From: Symsagittifera roscoffensis
Taxonomy: Eukaryota > Xenacoelomorpha > Acoela > Convolutidae
Reading direction: 5' to 3'
Length of the DNA: 50,992 nucleotides
NCBI RefSeq assembly: GCF_963678635.1
Contig: NW_026971705.1
Location: forward strand, 64,001-114,992
Both the position numbers and the translations under genes were made by a program. Of this stretch, positions 11,828-21,660 are shown one piece after another. A model generated the notes under the pieces. The model worked only from the letters and a program-made list of their open reading frames with translations, was not told the DNA's origin and did not search any database. Numbering within the stretch: the first letter of the stretch is position 1; the number at the start of each line of letters is the position of its first letter.

Positions 11828-13051
11828 ATGGTCAGTACGAGGAGTGGCACCGAGAGCAAGACACGAGAAGATGTGGGGGAAAAACAGGTGGAGCCCACAA
11901 TCGAAATCGACCTAGAGACACCAGACCAGAGCGTGGATGAAGTGGAGAAGAGGACAACGGAATCCACACCGATGCCCCACGTGGAAGACCAAAGTCCAAA
12001 AACCGTGGAGTTTTCACGAATAGACGCATTGGAAGACACAACAGGCAATACCCGAGAGACTGTGAAAAACGACTCTCAAGTGAAAAAGACATCCTTCACG
12101 GACAAGTTTGCAATGATGGTCGGACTCAAATCGAAAGAAAACGTGACTGAAGAACCAAAAACAGAAAGAGCACGAACATTTGGTACAGTGAGCACGAAAG
12201 CGACAGAAGCCGGCCAGAATGAGGAACAAGCTAAAGCAGAGGCTACGGCCGAAGAGAAACCGACGGCTGACCATGAAGAGACTACCATTGAGCTGGGCGA
12301 CTTGTTGGCGAAATTAAATCAGATCGACAAAAGACTTAAGAACAGTGAAGAAGACAGAGAGGTGATAAAAAAGGAGATAAGATACAACAAGCACGAGTAT
12401 CTAGACAGTTATTTTAACCTAGCGAAGGCAACAGAGGAGAGACTCAAGGAAATGTCAGATAAGGTAGAAGCCACCAATGAAGAACGAGAAAAGAACATCA
12501 AAACAGACATGCAACAGTTGAAGAACCGATATGATGATGTCAACAGCCAATTAGGGAGCCTGGAAAGGAGAATGGACACAATGAGCAAGAGTCAAGCCGA
12601 GAGTTCGTGTGCAATACAGGCGAAGTTGGATGCAATCTTGAGAGGTTCTACTCCACAAGAAAGACCGGCAGCGGATCGTACGCAAGGCACCAGAGTTGAC
12701 TTTGTAGAACCACAAAGGAACAAACGGCAATCGACACCGTTGCCCTTAACCAGGGATGCGATAAGCATAGCACCAACAGCTGCGAAAACAATAATGAAGA
12801 ATGGAACGTCGAATACAACGACTGGTCCGGGAGATGCAACAGCTAACAGCAACACAGGACCGGATGCTATGACATGGGCCAGCACTTGGGAGATGATGAA
12901 CAGGACTCTAGAGGCCTTCGCCACGAGGAACACTGACTCGAGCGACAGGAGAGAGGGAAAAACAAGAAAGACATTCAAGAAGCCAAAAGAATTCAAAGAC
13001 GACTCCGATGGATGCATTGACACTTGGTATACAACAAGCACGAGTATCTAG
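11828..13051 (+). pseudogene. gag: Gag N-terminal part, cut off by the 647-bp duplication
   Basis: The open frame starts at an ATG at 11702, but the second ATG at 11828 gives MVSTRSG, the usual start of many Ty3/Gypsy Gag proteins, so I prefer it. The protein is highly charged, with a coiled-coil region (about residues 150-270, ELGDLLAKLNQIDKRL onward) and then a low-complexity Ser/Thr/Pro linker. It reaches the start of the capsid domain (GCIDTW) and then runs into the second copy of the duplication out of frame, stopping after YTTSTSI. Gag would form the cytoplasmic particle. In this copy the N-terminal part is separated from the capsid and zinc knuckles. Confidence 0.8.
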
Positions 13052-13675
13052 ACAGTTATTTTAACCTAGCGAAGGCAACAGAGGAGAGACTCAAGGAAAT
13101 GTCAGATAAGGTAGAAGCCACCAATGAAGAACGAGAAAAGAACATCAAAACAGACATGCAACAGTTGAAGAACCGATATGATGATGTCAACAGCCAATTA
13201 GGGAGCCTGGAAAGGAGAATGGACACAATGAGCAAGAGTCAAGCCGAGAGTTCGTGTGCAATACAGGCGAAGTTGGATGCAATCTTGAGAGGTTCTACTC
13301 CACAAGAAAGACCGGCAGCGGATCGTACGCAAGGCACCAGAGTTGACTTTGTAGAACCACAAAGGAACAAACGGCAATCGACACCGTTGCCCTTAACCAG
13401 GGATGCGATAAGCATAGCACCAACAGCTGCGAAAACAATAATGAAGAATGGAACGTCGAATACAACGACTGGTCCGGGAGATGCAACAGCTAACAGCAAC
13501 ACAGGACCGGATGCTATGACATGGGCCAGCACTTGGGAGATGATGAACAGGACTCTAGAGGCCTTCGCCACGAGGAACACTGACTCGAGCGACAGGAGAG
13601 AGGGAAAAACAAGAAAGACATTCAAGAAGCCAAAAGAATTCAAAGACGACTCCGATGGATGCATTGACACTTGGG
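12382..13675 (+). repeat. Perfect tandem duplication, 2 x 647 bp, inside gag
   Basis: The unit from 12382 to 13028 is repeated at 13029-13675 with no difference I can find. The period (for example T at 12383 and 13030) is 647, which is not a multiple of three, so the duplication breaks the gag frame. Complete identity means either a very recent event or an assembly error. Confidence 0.95.
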
Positions 13676-16600
13676 TGGAAGTGATGAGATTACATCTAGA
13701 ACAAGATAACTTGAGTGACGAAAGACAAGCATGTACAGCCATACTGAGCAACTTGGAAGGAACGGCATTAAAATGCGTGGTCGCAAAGAAGGAGGAAGAA
13801 CGCGACACCGCGGACAAGATCTTCGAGATATTGCTGAATCGATTCGGGTCAGGCATGAAGGGTCACCAAGCGATGATGCGATTTGAAAAGAGAAGGCAGA
13901 GGGACGACGAGTCAACAGATCGGTTCCTAGATGACCTCGAGAGCTTGAGAAGGAGGAGTGACCCAGAGGAGTCGACAAATAGACGGAACTTTAGCATTGC
14001 CTCGAAGTTCATCGATGGGGTGAAAAGTGATGACTTAAGGACAATGTTAGCAACATACTACACATTGTCGAAGGACAGCGCACCCACCCCAGAAGAAATG
14101 AGACAGAAATCAAGAGAATACATGCTGATGAAACCTAAGAAGTACTCATATTCTGAAAACAGGAACACGCAAGGGGGAAGCCAACCCCAGAGGTCATCAT
14201 GGTACAAACCTAGAGATGATATGGACAAGCGCAGATCATGCGCGAACTGCGGGTCAGCGGATCATCATGTGGCTGACTGCACAACGTACAAACAAGGCAT
14301 GAAGAGCCTAGGTTATGCACCGGATGAAGAGGATATGAGCCAGATGGAGGAACACGAGTACTATAATGGCTTAATCATCAAGATAGGCGCCAGATGCTTC
14401 TTCTGTAACCAGGAGGGGCACTTCAGAATGGATTGTCCCTTTTTCTGGGAAGCGGTCAAGGACCAGAATCACACCAAACATAAGTTGGCATTAGCGGCGG
14501 TGCAGAATCAGCGGAACAGGCAAAACGAGTTTGAATCTAGGAACTTAGGAGCACCAAACACCGAATTGCCGACGAAGACAGTGAAAGCTGTAACACATGT
14601 TAGCGGTGCGTTAGAGTCCGCGGCCGGGAGCTCTCTAGAGATAAATTATGAGAAAGCGGCGACGGAAGCAATTGCCAAAGTGAAACAAGATCTGGCTGCG
14701 AAAGAAATAGAGCAACGACTAAAGTTGGAGATCGAAAGACAGAATTTTAACGAAGCATTAACCGGATCGAACTCAGTACCAGAGGCTAGAACAGGCTCAA
14801 CAAAGAACGGGAATTGTAACACCGTGAAAATGGTGACAGGTAAAACTTTTGGAATATCGAAAATCGGAGCAAGAATAATGTCGATAATCACAGTGGGCGG
14901 CCACGAAGTAACCAGAAACTTGAGCGAGCCAAGCGACCAGACGATAATGCACATTGACGTGTATGCAGACTACTTGAGTGGAATAAGTCCACAAACGACT
15001 TCTAGAGCGCTCAGAGCACTACTCACGAGAGGGGGCAGCAAGTCGGTACGTGTTGATAATAGGTACACTGAAGCTTATGGTCCACACGAGGTGATGCTAA
15101 ATATAGATGGAATCAACATCTATACCAAGACGATGATAACATGCGACGAAGACCTAATTGGACAAATCTATGTAGGGAAAGAAGAGTTGAAAGTAAGATC
15201 GATCGGACACTGTGCCATGCTTGAAGAAGATGCAATGCACATCGGGACGGAAGCAGACGTGACAGGGCACGTGCTAGACATAAATGGCAAAAAGACTCAG
15301 TTGCGTGGATTACTTGACACGGGAGCAGTCTTGAGCGTCATACCAATCGAAACATGGGAGAAGATGGGCTTTGACAAAGGTGACTTTATAGACTCGAGAA
15401 TACGGCTGTCAGCTGCAAACAAAGGTGCCCTACGGGTGCTGGGCAGGACGCCGATAATAGCCCTCAATTTGGGGGAACGTAACCTGTGGATGAGCTTCAT
15501 CGTGGTAGAAAACCTAGATGAATCTGACCAATTCATTTTGGGCAGAGACTTAATCAGGAATTTCGACGTAACGATAGATCTAAATAATGCAATGTTCAGG
15601 ATACGGAACCCGGATAGGAGGTACGCAATCAAACCGGTAAATTTAATAATGGCAAATGAGAACAAAGCACCGGTATTCTTGAGTAGGAGAGTGAGGTTAA
15701 AAGCTAATGAAGCGGCAATCGTAAGCTTGAGGATGAAAAATTATAATGAACTAAGTGACAACAAGCAAGTGTGTATAGTTCCAAATCCTAATAGTCAAAG
15801 CGCTGCTGTTTTAGGAAGATCATTTTCGATAACGAAGAGCGGCCTCTGCGTCAGTGTCTTGTTGAATACCCTTGATATACCGATCACGATACAGAGAGGG
15901 AGGAAGCTGAGATATGCTTTACCGGTTAAAACTCGATATGAAACAATTGAAAACTCAAAACAAAATGAAGTTGTTGATTGTCCCAACCACAGGGACAAAA
16001 TTTGTATCTTGAGACGATTGCAGAGAATAAAAGATTCTTCAGGTCTTATCAAATCACTTAAGTCAGAAACGGACGATGGGCTTTCGAGCTGTTCGAACTT
16101 TCCAGAGCGACCCACACCAGATGAAATGCAAACTGATAAACCGGTTCTGCCGGAGATTGAACATTTAAGGGGCAAACTGAAAGATGAACAGCTCGAAGCT
16201 ATCAAGGACGTACTAGAGCGGAACGAGGAGGTTTTTTCAAGGCATAAGGCGGATATCGGGTGTTGTAATTTTGTTGAACATGAAATAGAACTTGAGGAAA
16301 ACGCGGTACCACACAGGGAGGGGTCGAGGCGCATGACCCCACACAAATCGGACGCGTGTAGAAAAGAAATCGAAACGTTACTAGAGTATGACATGATAGA
16401 ACCATCCAAGTCACCGTGGGCGTGTGGAGTAGTGATGGCCAAAAAGAAAGGCGACCAGTTAAGGTTTTGTTGTGACTTTCGATACCTGAACTCCGTCACG
16501 GTGAAAGATGCCTATCCCATACCTAGAATTGATGAGAGCCTCTCGAAGTTAGGTGATGCGAAATTTTTTACGACTCTTGATTTAGGATCGGCCTTTTGGC

Positions 16601-19600
16601 AGGTACCATTAAGGAAGCAAGACAGGGACAAGACAGGGTTCGCCTGCGAGTTGGGTCTGTTTCAATGGAAACGGATGCCGTTTGGACTCTGCAATGCAAC
16701 AGCCACGTTTCAGCGGCTGATGGCACACGCGTTGATAGGCGTGACGAAGAAGTACGGCAACCTGGTAATGTGCTACGTGGACGACGTGGTAATAGCAACG
16801 CCAACACTAGAAGACCACATCGAGAGGCTTGACGAGGTGTTCGCGTGCATGAAAAGATCGGGGCTGAAGTGTAAACCATCAAAGTGCGAGATACTCAAGG
16901 ACTCGATTAAATACTTGGGCAGGATGGTAGATAAACACGGTATCAGACCTGATCCAGACGCCGTGGAAGCAGTCCTAACCTGGAAATCACCGAAGACGGA
17001 GCACCAGCTGATGAGCTTCCTGGGTTTCGCCAACTATTATAGAGAATTCATCAAGGGCTATGCGGACAAGGTATACCCGATGCAACAATTAATGAGACAT
17101 AAGGGCAAGAAGTTCACGTGGAACAACGCGGCAGAAGAGTCATTCCAGAGAATAAAGAAAGAGCTGTGTGAGGCACCAGTACTGGGTATGCCGACTGAGA
17201 AGGGGATGTACGTGCTAGACACGGATGCGTCAGTAGTCGCTATTTCTGGGATTCTCCATCAAGAACAAGAATGGAATGGGAAGACAGTCTTGAGACCAAT
17301 AGCATACGGGAGCAAGGTCCTAAGTGACACAGAAATGAAGTACGGAGCACCGAAAGCAGAGATGTTCGCGGTGGTCACCTTTGTCGAAAAATACAGAGCA
17401 TACTTAGGCAGTGAGCCCTTCAAGCTGCGAGTCGACAACCGAGCACTAAGCTGGCTGAAAACGTACTCAATGGACCAGAGCTATATTGGGAGGTGGATAG
17501 TTCGCTTGGATGGATACAACATGATAATTGAGCACAGAACACGAGATAAACATCAAAATGCTGACAGCTTGAGTAAGAAGACAGAGTTCTACGAGAGGCA
17601 AGATCAAAGAGAGGCGGACAGACCTGAGATCAAAGACGGCTTCTCCTTTATGGACAAAGAAACGTACGACAGTCTTCCACTCACGAGATGGCTGGACAAA
17701 TCAGGCAAACCGATTGAAGATCATCCCGAATTGCCGAAAGAGCCTCTTGAAAAGACCATCTTGAAGAAAAGCAGAGGGATTCCGATAGGAATAATGCTCA
17801 AGTCCAAGATCGTGAGGGAAACACTCAAGGCAAAAGGTTATGATCTCATCCAGGTAGAGGAGGGAACGGTCCGAATAGATGAAGACTTAATGAGGTTGCT
17901 TGAGAAACTATCAGATGACAAGCCCGTGATCCAAGGGAAAGGTCAGGAGGCACCGGAACTAACCATACTTCGGAGAGAAGAAACAGTGAACAATACTGAC
18001 GTCTCAAAAGGAAGCATCACTGATAGCAAGGAAGTTGTGCGATCACTAGTTGAAAAAATCCCCGAAAAAATTCTGGAGCAGACAAAAGTCAGGGATAAGA
18101 AAGTAACATTCAGAGAAGAAGTTGAACACCTGGGACTAGATCAAGAGTCCGGGGAGTGGTCCAGATTCATGGAAGAAGACGAAACCGGAGAAGGGAAATT
18201 GTCCGGGGAGCGTGAAGAATGGGATGAAGACTCGGATGAGAGCAGCGAAGACCAAGACAGTCTATGCATGATACTGGCGGAAGAGAAGATAAGACAGCAC
18301 GACAGGGAATTACAGACGGATCCATCTTCAGGGACGTACAATCTGGAAATACAAGAGGTACGAGGTGGTGAAGAGCTCGAGAAAATAGCAGTTTCAAGAA
18401 AACCACTAAGGGAACTATCGTGCAACTCAAACGTCAGAACGAATCTGGTACCAGAAGACGACATGAAAATCGTGAAAAGGATGATATGTGTGAAACTGAG
18501 CGATGACATCCACAACCCTGGTGAGATGAATGGACAGATCATGGCGCTAAAGGAGCACGTTAAGGCGAGATACAGGCTGTCTGACCTAATAAGGGCCCAG
18601 AAGAATGACAAAATGACAAGTAACCTCTCCAAATGGATCCATTCGGGAGTCAAGGAGAAGGGGGAACTTGAGGAAGACAGCTACAAGATCTTGAGCCAGT
18701 TCTACAAAGAAAAGAGAGACTTACTTTATCACACAGCTGAAGGGGTGGTAGCGTGCAAGAGAAGAGATGAGGAAAAAATATTACACAAACACAACCTCAT
18801 CATACTACCACAATTGTACCAAACGGAGGTGCTTTTCAGATCACACGACCAGATGGGCCACCAGGGGATAGATAAAGTACAACAAAGGATACTTCACAGG
18901 TTTGACTGGCCGGGAATGAGAAAAGCTTGCGAGAGATGGGTGAATGCCTGCCTAGCATGCCTTCAAGTAAAAGACCCAAGGAAGATGAAGTTTCCCCTCA
19001 AGTCTGTCGAGAGTTCGGAATTCAATGAGGTGGTGCAGATAGACCATCAGAAAATCTGCATGACGGAGTCGGGTTATAACCAAATACTAGTTATAATAGA
19101 TCACTTCATCAAGTTGGCGGAAGCGGTTCCGTGCCAGACAGCCTCAGCAGAGGAGACATGTGATCACCTGATAACGCATTGGATATCGTGGTATGGTTGT
19201 CCAATGACTTTCCAGTCGGACAACGGCAAGGCTTTTGTGGGGGACTTGACAAAAGAATTGATGAAGAGATCACACATTGCTCAAGCACACTCGACGACCT
19301 ATCATCCACAGACCAATGGGTTGGTAGAGAGACAGAACAGGACACTGGTCAACATGCTCAGGGTGTACTGCTCGAGATACATGACGGACTGGGACAAATA
19401 CCTGCCACAGGTAGTAGGAGCCTATAATAGTACTCAGCACTCAACGACGGGTATCAGTCCTTTTATGATGTTGACAGGCAGGGAAAGGGCAATGCCTATA
19501 ACATTCTTCTACCCGGAGTACGAGGGGAAGAGGACGTCACCTCAAGCATACGTGAAGGAAGCGATCAAAAGACAACAAGAGCTAAACGAGCTATGTCGGA

Positions 19601-20697
19601 GAAACACGGCGCAAGCGCAAATGAGGCAACGCAAGAAATATGACGAAAAGATACTAAGAGCAAAGCCATACGAAGTGGGCCAATACGTGTGGGTCTTCCA
19701 AAATGTCATACCGCCTAAGGGAACAAAGAAACTACTCAAGAAATGGAGAGGACCGTTCATGATTACGGAAGTACATCAACAAGGACGGTTCTATCGCTTG
19801 AGTACAGGGCGAGCAGCACATTACGAAAATCTGAAGCCTCACGTCCCGTCCCCGGAGGACTGGTGCCTACCAAAAGACATGGAAGGTCTTGAGTACCTGG
19901 TGGTGGAACCAGCGTGCGAAGTGAATGAGAAAGGCACTAGAGAGAAAAATGATGGTAATGAGAACTTGAGTTTGGACGACAACGAAAAGATAGAAGTGGA
20001 GTCGGATGCAGGTTCATTTGTAGAAGAAGACTGGAACGACCCAGAGCAAAACGAGGTACCGAAGTGGATCGAGCCGGATCGACCAACACCACCGGAAACC
20101 AGGACTGGCAATCGTAAACGAACAGGTATGAGGTACAATAGGTACGGGGATGACTTCTTGATCGATAAGATACAGCCAGACAAGTTGGGCGATGAACTAC
20201 TAAGCGCAGGCGAACTGGAAGCCGAAGAGGAATGGCAGGTCATTGACGATGGTGGACATTATCCGCAGGATGATTACTCGACGCCAGAATTGGAGACGGA
20301 TCTCGAGCAGAGTGAAATAGAAAGGAGGGAGAACACGAACTTGAGGATTCTAGAGTGGATGCGTGATGTCAAAGACGAGAGCCGCGAAGGACAAAGCATT
20401 CAGCAAATCGATGTATCAGCAGCAAATTACATGAAGACAGAGGACCCTCTTTTCGGATGGACAGCAACAGACAGGCCACTGGACATCCCTAAGGACAATT
20501 CAGACCCGACTACATCGACGGGGACGTCGATAAATATTTTTGTCCGGGGAGTGGGGGTAGGACTTACCCACACCGAAAATTTGATGATAAAGAAGCTCAA
20601 GGAAGTGAGGGAAACAAACGGATTGGAACTGGAGGAAGAAGAACCAGAGCCTACCATAGGAAGGAATTTCAAAAAGGAAATTCGAAATACCCAATGA
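13024..20697 (+). CDS. gag-pol: Gag-Pol polyprotein (capsid, zinc knuckles, protease, RT, RNase H, integrase)
   Basis: This frame opens inside the second duplication copy at a TTG and has no credible start of its own. It is the downstream part of the gag frame. Domains by residue of the 2557-codon frame: Gag coiled coil (5-100), capsid-like retrotransposon Gag domain (about 200-340), and two CCHC zinc knuckles (CANCGSADHHVADC near 406, CFFCNQEGHFRMDC near 458). Next come an aspartic protease (LLDTGA near 762), RT (LDLGSAFW and YVDD at 1251-1254) and RNase H (D in LDTDAS near 1399, E in KAEMF, D in LRVDN, D in QNADSLS near 1516). The integrase follows, with an HHCC zinc domain (HDQMGH to CLAC, 1940-1980) and a DDE core (D in QIDH near 2005, D in SDNGKAF near 2066, E in GLVERQNR near 2101). 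A chromodomain is not obvious. An acidic insert of about 400 residues separates RNase H and integrase, and about 300 residues follow the integrase. All catalytic motifs are present. Confidence 0.95.
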   Translation: MVYNKHEYLDSYFNLAKATEERLKEMSDKVEATNEEREKNIKTDMQQLKNRYDDVNSQLGSLERRMDTMSKSQAESSCAIQAKLDAILRGSTPQERPAADRTQGTRVDFVEPQRNKRQSTPLPLTRDAISIAPTAAKTIMKNGTSNTTTGPGDATANSNTGPDAMTWASTWEMMNRTLEAFATRNTDSSDRREGKTRKTFKKPKEFKDDSDGCIDTWVEVMRLHLEQDNLSDERQACTAILSNLEGTALKCVVAKKEEERDTADKIFEILLNRFGSGMKGHQAMMRFEKRRQRDDESTDRFLDDLESLRRRSDPEESTNRRNFSIASKFIDGVKSDDLRTMLATYYTLSKDSAPTPEEMRQKSREYMLMKPKKYSYSENRNTQGGSQPQRSSWYKPRDDMDKRRSCANCGSADHHVADCTTYKQGMKSLGYAPDEEDMSQMEEHEYYNGLIIKIGARCFFCNQEGHFRMDCPFFWEAVKDQNHTKHKLALAAVQNQRNRQNEFESRNLGAPNTELPTKTVKAVTHVSGALESAAGSSLEINYEKAATEAIAKVKQDLAAKEIEQRLKLEIERQNFNEALTGSNSVPEARTGSTKNGNCNTVKMVTGKTFGISKIGARIMSIITVGGHEVTRNLSEPSDQTIMHIDVYADYLSGISPQTTSRALRALLTRGGSKSVRVDNRYTEAYGPHEVMLNIDGINIYTKTMITCDEDLIGQIYVGKEELKVRSIGHCAMLEEDAMHIGTEADVTGHVLDINGKKTQLRGLLDTGAVLSVIPIETWEKMGFDKGDFIDSRIRLSAANKGALRVLGRTPIIALNLGERNLWMSFIVVENLDESDQFILGRDLIRNFDVTIDLNNAMFRIRNPDRRYAIKPVNLIMANENKAPVFLSRRVRLKANEAAIVSLRMKNYNELSDNKQVCIVPNPNSQSAAVLGRSFSITKSGLCVSVLLNTLDIPITIQRGRKLRYALPVKTRYETIENSKQNEVVDCPNHRDKICILRRLQRIKDSSGLIKSLKSETDDGLSSCSNFPERPTPDEMQTDKPVLPEIEHLRGKLKDEQLEAIKDVLERNEEVFSRHKADIGCCNFVEHEIELEENAVPHREGSRRMTPHKSDACRKEIETLLEYDMIEPSKSPWACGVVMAKKKGDQLRFCCDFRYLNSVTVKDAYPIPRIDESLSKLGDAKFFTTLDLGSAFWQVPLRKQDRDKTGFACELGLFQWKRMPFGLCNATATFQRLMAHALIGVTKKYGNLVMCYVDDVVIATPTLEDHIERLDEVFACMKRSGLKCKPSKCEILKDSIKYLGRMVDKHGIRPDPDAVEAVLTWKSPKTEHQLMSFLGFANYYREFIKGYADKVYPMQQLMRHKGKKFTWNNAAEESFQRIKKELCEAPVLGMPTEKGMYVLDTDASVVAISGILHQEQEWNGKTVLRPIAYGSKVLSDTEMKYGAPKAEMFAVVTFVEKYRAYLGSEPFKLRVDNRALSWLKTYSMDQSYIGRWIVRLDGYNMIIEHRTRDKHQNADSLSKKTEFYERQDQREADRPEIKDGFSFMDKETYDSLPLTRWLDKSGKPIEDHPELPKEPLEKTILKKSRGIPIGIMLKSKIVRETLKAKGYDLIQVEEGTVRIDEDLMRLLEKLSDDKPVIQGKGQEAPELTILRREETVNNTDVSKGSITDSKEVVRSLVEKIPEKILEQTKVRDKKVTFREEVEHLGLDQESGEWSRFMEEDETGEGKLSGEREEWDEDSDESSEDQDSLCMILAEEKIRQHDRELQTDPSSGTYNLEIQEVRGGEELEKIAVSRKPLRELSCNSNVRTNLVPEDDMKIVKRMICVKLSDDIHNPGEMNGQIMALKEHVKARYRLSDLIRAQKNDKMTSNLSKWIHSGVKEKGELEEDSYKILSQFYKEKRDLLYHTAEGVVACKRRDEEKILHKHNLIILPQLYQTEVLFRSHDQMGHQGIDKVQQRILHRFDWPGMRKACERWVNACLACLQVKDPRKMKFPLKSVESSEFNEVVQIDHQKICMTESGYNQILVIIDHFIKLAEAVPCQTASAEETCDHLITHWISWYGCPMTFQSDNGKAFVGDLTKELMKRSHIAQAHSTTYHPQTNGLVERQNRTLVNMLRVYCSRYMTDWDKYLPQVVGAYNSTQHSTTGISPFMMLTGRERAMPITFFYPEYEGKRTSPQAYVKEAIKRQQELNELCRRNTAQAQMRQRKKYDEKILRAKPYEVGQYVWVFQNVIPPKGTKKLLKKWRGPFMITEVHQQGRFYRLSTGRAAHYENLKPHVPSPEDWCLPKDMEGLEYLVVEPACEVNEKGTREKNDGNENLSLDDNEKIEVESDAGSFVEEDWNDPEQNEVPKWIEPDRPTPPETRTGNRKRTGMRYNRYGDDFLIDKIQPDKLGDELLSAGELEAEEEWQVIDDGGHYPQDDYSTPELETDLEQSEIERRENTNLRILEWMRDVKDESREGQSIQQIDVSAANYMKTEDPLFGWTATDRPLDIPKDNSDPTTSTGTSINIFVRGVGVGLTHTENLMIKKLKEVRETNGLELEEEEPEPTIGRNFKKEIRNTQ

Positions 20698-20713
20698 ATA
20701 CTCAGAGAACATC
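20660..20713 (+). other. Possible +1 frameshift overlap between Pol and the macro-domain ORF
   Basis: The frame of the next ORF is open upstream of its ATG (20714) back to 20660, where a TAG precedes it. It therefore overlaps the last 38 bases of pol in the +1 frame. The overlap contains the run TTTCAAAAAGG. Translation could pass from Pol into the macro ORF by frameshifting, or the ATG at 20714 could be used on its own. The sequence does not decide this. Confidence 0.35.
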
Positions 20714-21157
20714 ATGATAACGGATAGCGACTTCATCCTGTCAAACAGGACCAGCGCGATCTGCATCACGGCGGACATGAGTTTCAAATCAAGATTGGAG
20801 GCTGACTTCAAAAAAGAGTACCAGAACGTAGAGTTTCTGTTCAGACAGAGGCCAGGACTGGGAGGCATGGCAGCGCTTCCACCGTCAGTGGCACAAGTCC
20901 CGGGCAAATACCTCTGCTTCCTAGTAACGAGAGTCAACGACAGAAACACAATTGATCCCGAACACGTGATATTGGCACTGACAAGACTACGTGACTTCAT
21001 GATTGAAAGAGGAATAGTGGAGGTCTCGATGCCGTTGTACGACCCAAACAGGGGCAAACTGAGCTCGAGGGAATTGTATGCTATCCTACATGTGGTCTTT
21101 GCAGAAACAGAGATAATGGTGCATCTTCACAAGAAGTACTACTTGAGCATCGCCTGA
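20714..21157 (+). CDS. Macro-domain-like (TARG1/OARD1-type) accessory protein, 147 aa
   Basis: The protein resembles the compact macro domain of TARG1/OARD1 across its length. An ILSNRTSAICITADMSF segment matches the 'AHCISRDLRM' region. FKKEYQNVEFLFRQ matches the following helix, and PGKYLCFLVTR the central strand before the long loop. ERGIVEVSMPLYD matches 'ISMPRIGCG', and the end has the usual helix and strand (LYAILHVVFAETEIMVHL). TARG1-type domains bind or hydrolyse ADP-ribose groups on proteins. The glycine-rich GCGLD loop is replaced by PLYDPNRGKL, so binding may be altered or lost. It follows pol by 17 bases in the +1 frame. Identification is by pattern recognition and needs a profile or structure search. 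Confidence 0.6.
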   Translation: MITDSDFILSNRTSAICITADMSFKSRLEADFKKEYQNVEFLFRQRPGLGGMAALPPSVAQVPGKYLCFLVTRVNDRNTIDPEHVILALTRLRDFMIERGIVEVSMPLYDPNRGKLSSRELYAILHVVFAETEIMVHLHKKYYLSIA

Positions 21158-21660
21158 GTCGGGTACATGGAGGTATCAGGTCGGGTGTGAGGGAGGAGTC
21201 TTGAGTTAGGTACTGGGGTGCGGCGCAGGTAAAGGGATCTTAAGATGTGATTGGCATGACAATTGAATTTTAAAAGAAAGAATTGATGGTGCTAAAACAT
21301 AAAATGAATCTGCATGTTCTTAAGGGAAATCCAATCGAATTGCTTTAAGTGATATGAGAATGATAAGATTTTAACCATATGGGTAGAGGGGGGGTCTCTA
21401 GGTTAGGAACGTGACATGCTAAGTTTTAATGAGCTTTCTGTTTTCAGATCAAGTTTGAAAAACAAAGTTGAAAATCCAACTACACTCAAGCGAGAAACAG
21501 AAAGAGAGAATCTTGATTGAACACGCGATAATCCGAATCTACAGCAAGTACTTGCAAGAGAACATTTCTAGAGAATTCTTGAATTGGGTAATTCTTGAGT
21601 TGGTAAGGTAATTCTTGAGCTGGTTAACATCTACCTACATACATCCCGAAGTTACAAAGA
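21158..21660 (+). promoter_or_regulatory. Spacer before ORF3 with a strong 3' splice site
   Basis: This 503-bp non-coding spacer contains a pyrimidine-rich tract ending TTTCTGTTTTCAG at 21435-21447, an excellent splice acceptor, 214 bases before the ORF3 ATG. With the leader donor near 10176 it could give a spliced ORF3 mRNA. A G run lies near 21388, and TTCTTGAG-type motifs recur at 21580-21620. Confidence 0.5.

Noticed and set aside
13024-13028. An independent start of the 2557-codon frame
   Set aside because: The first codon is a TTG inside the duplicated unit. The frame is the continuation of gag, not a separate gene.
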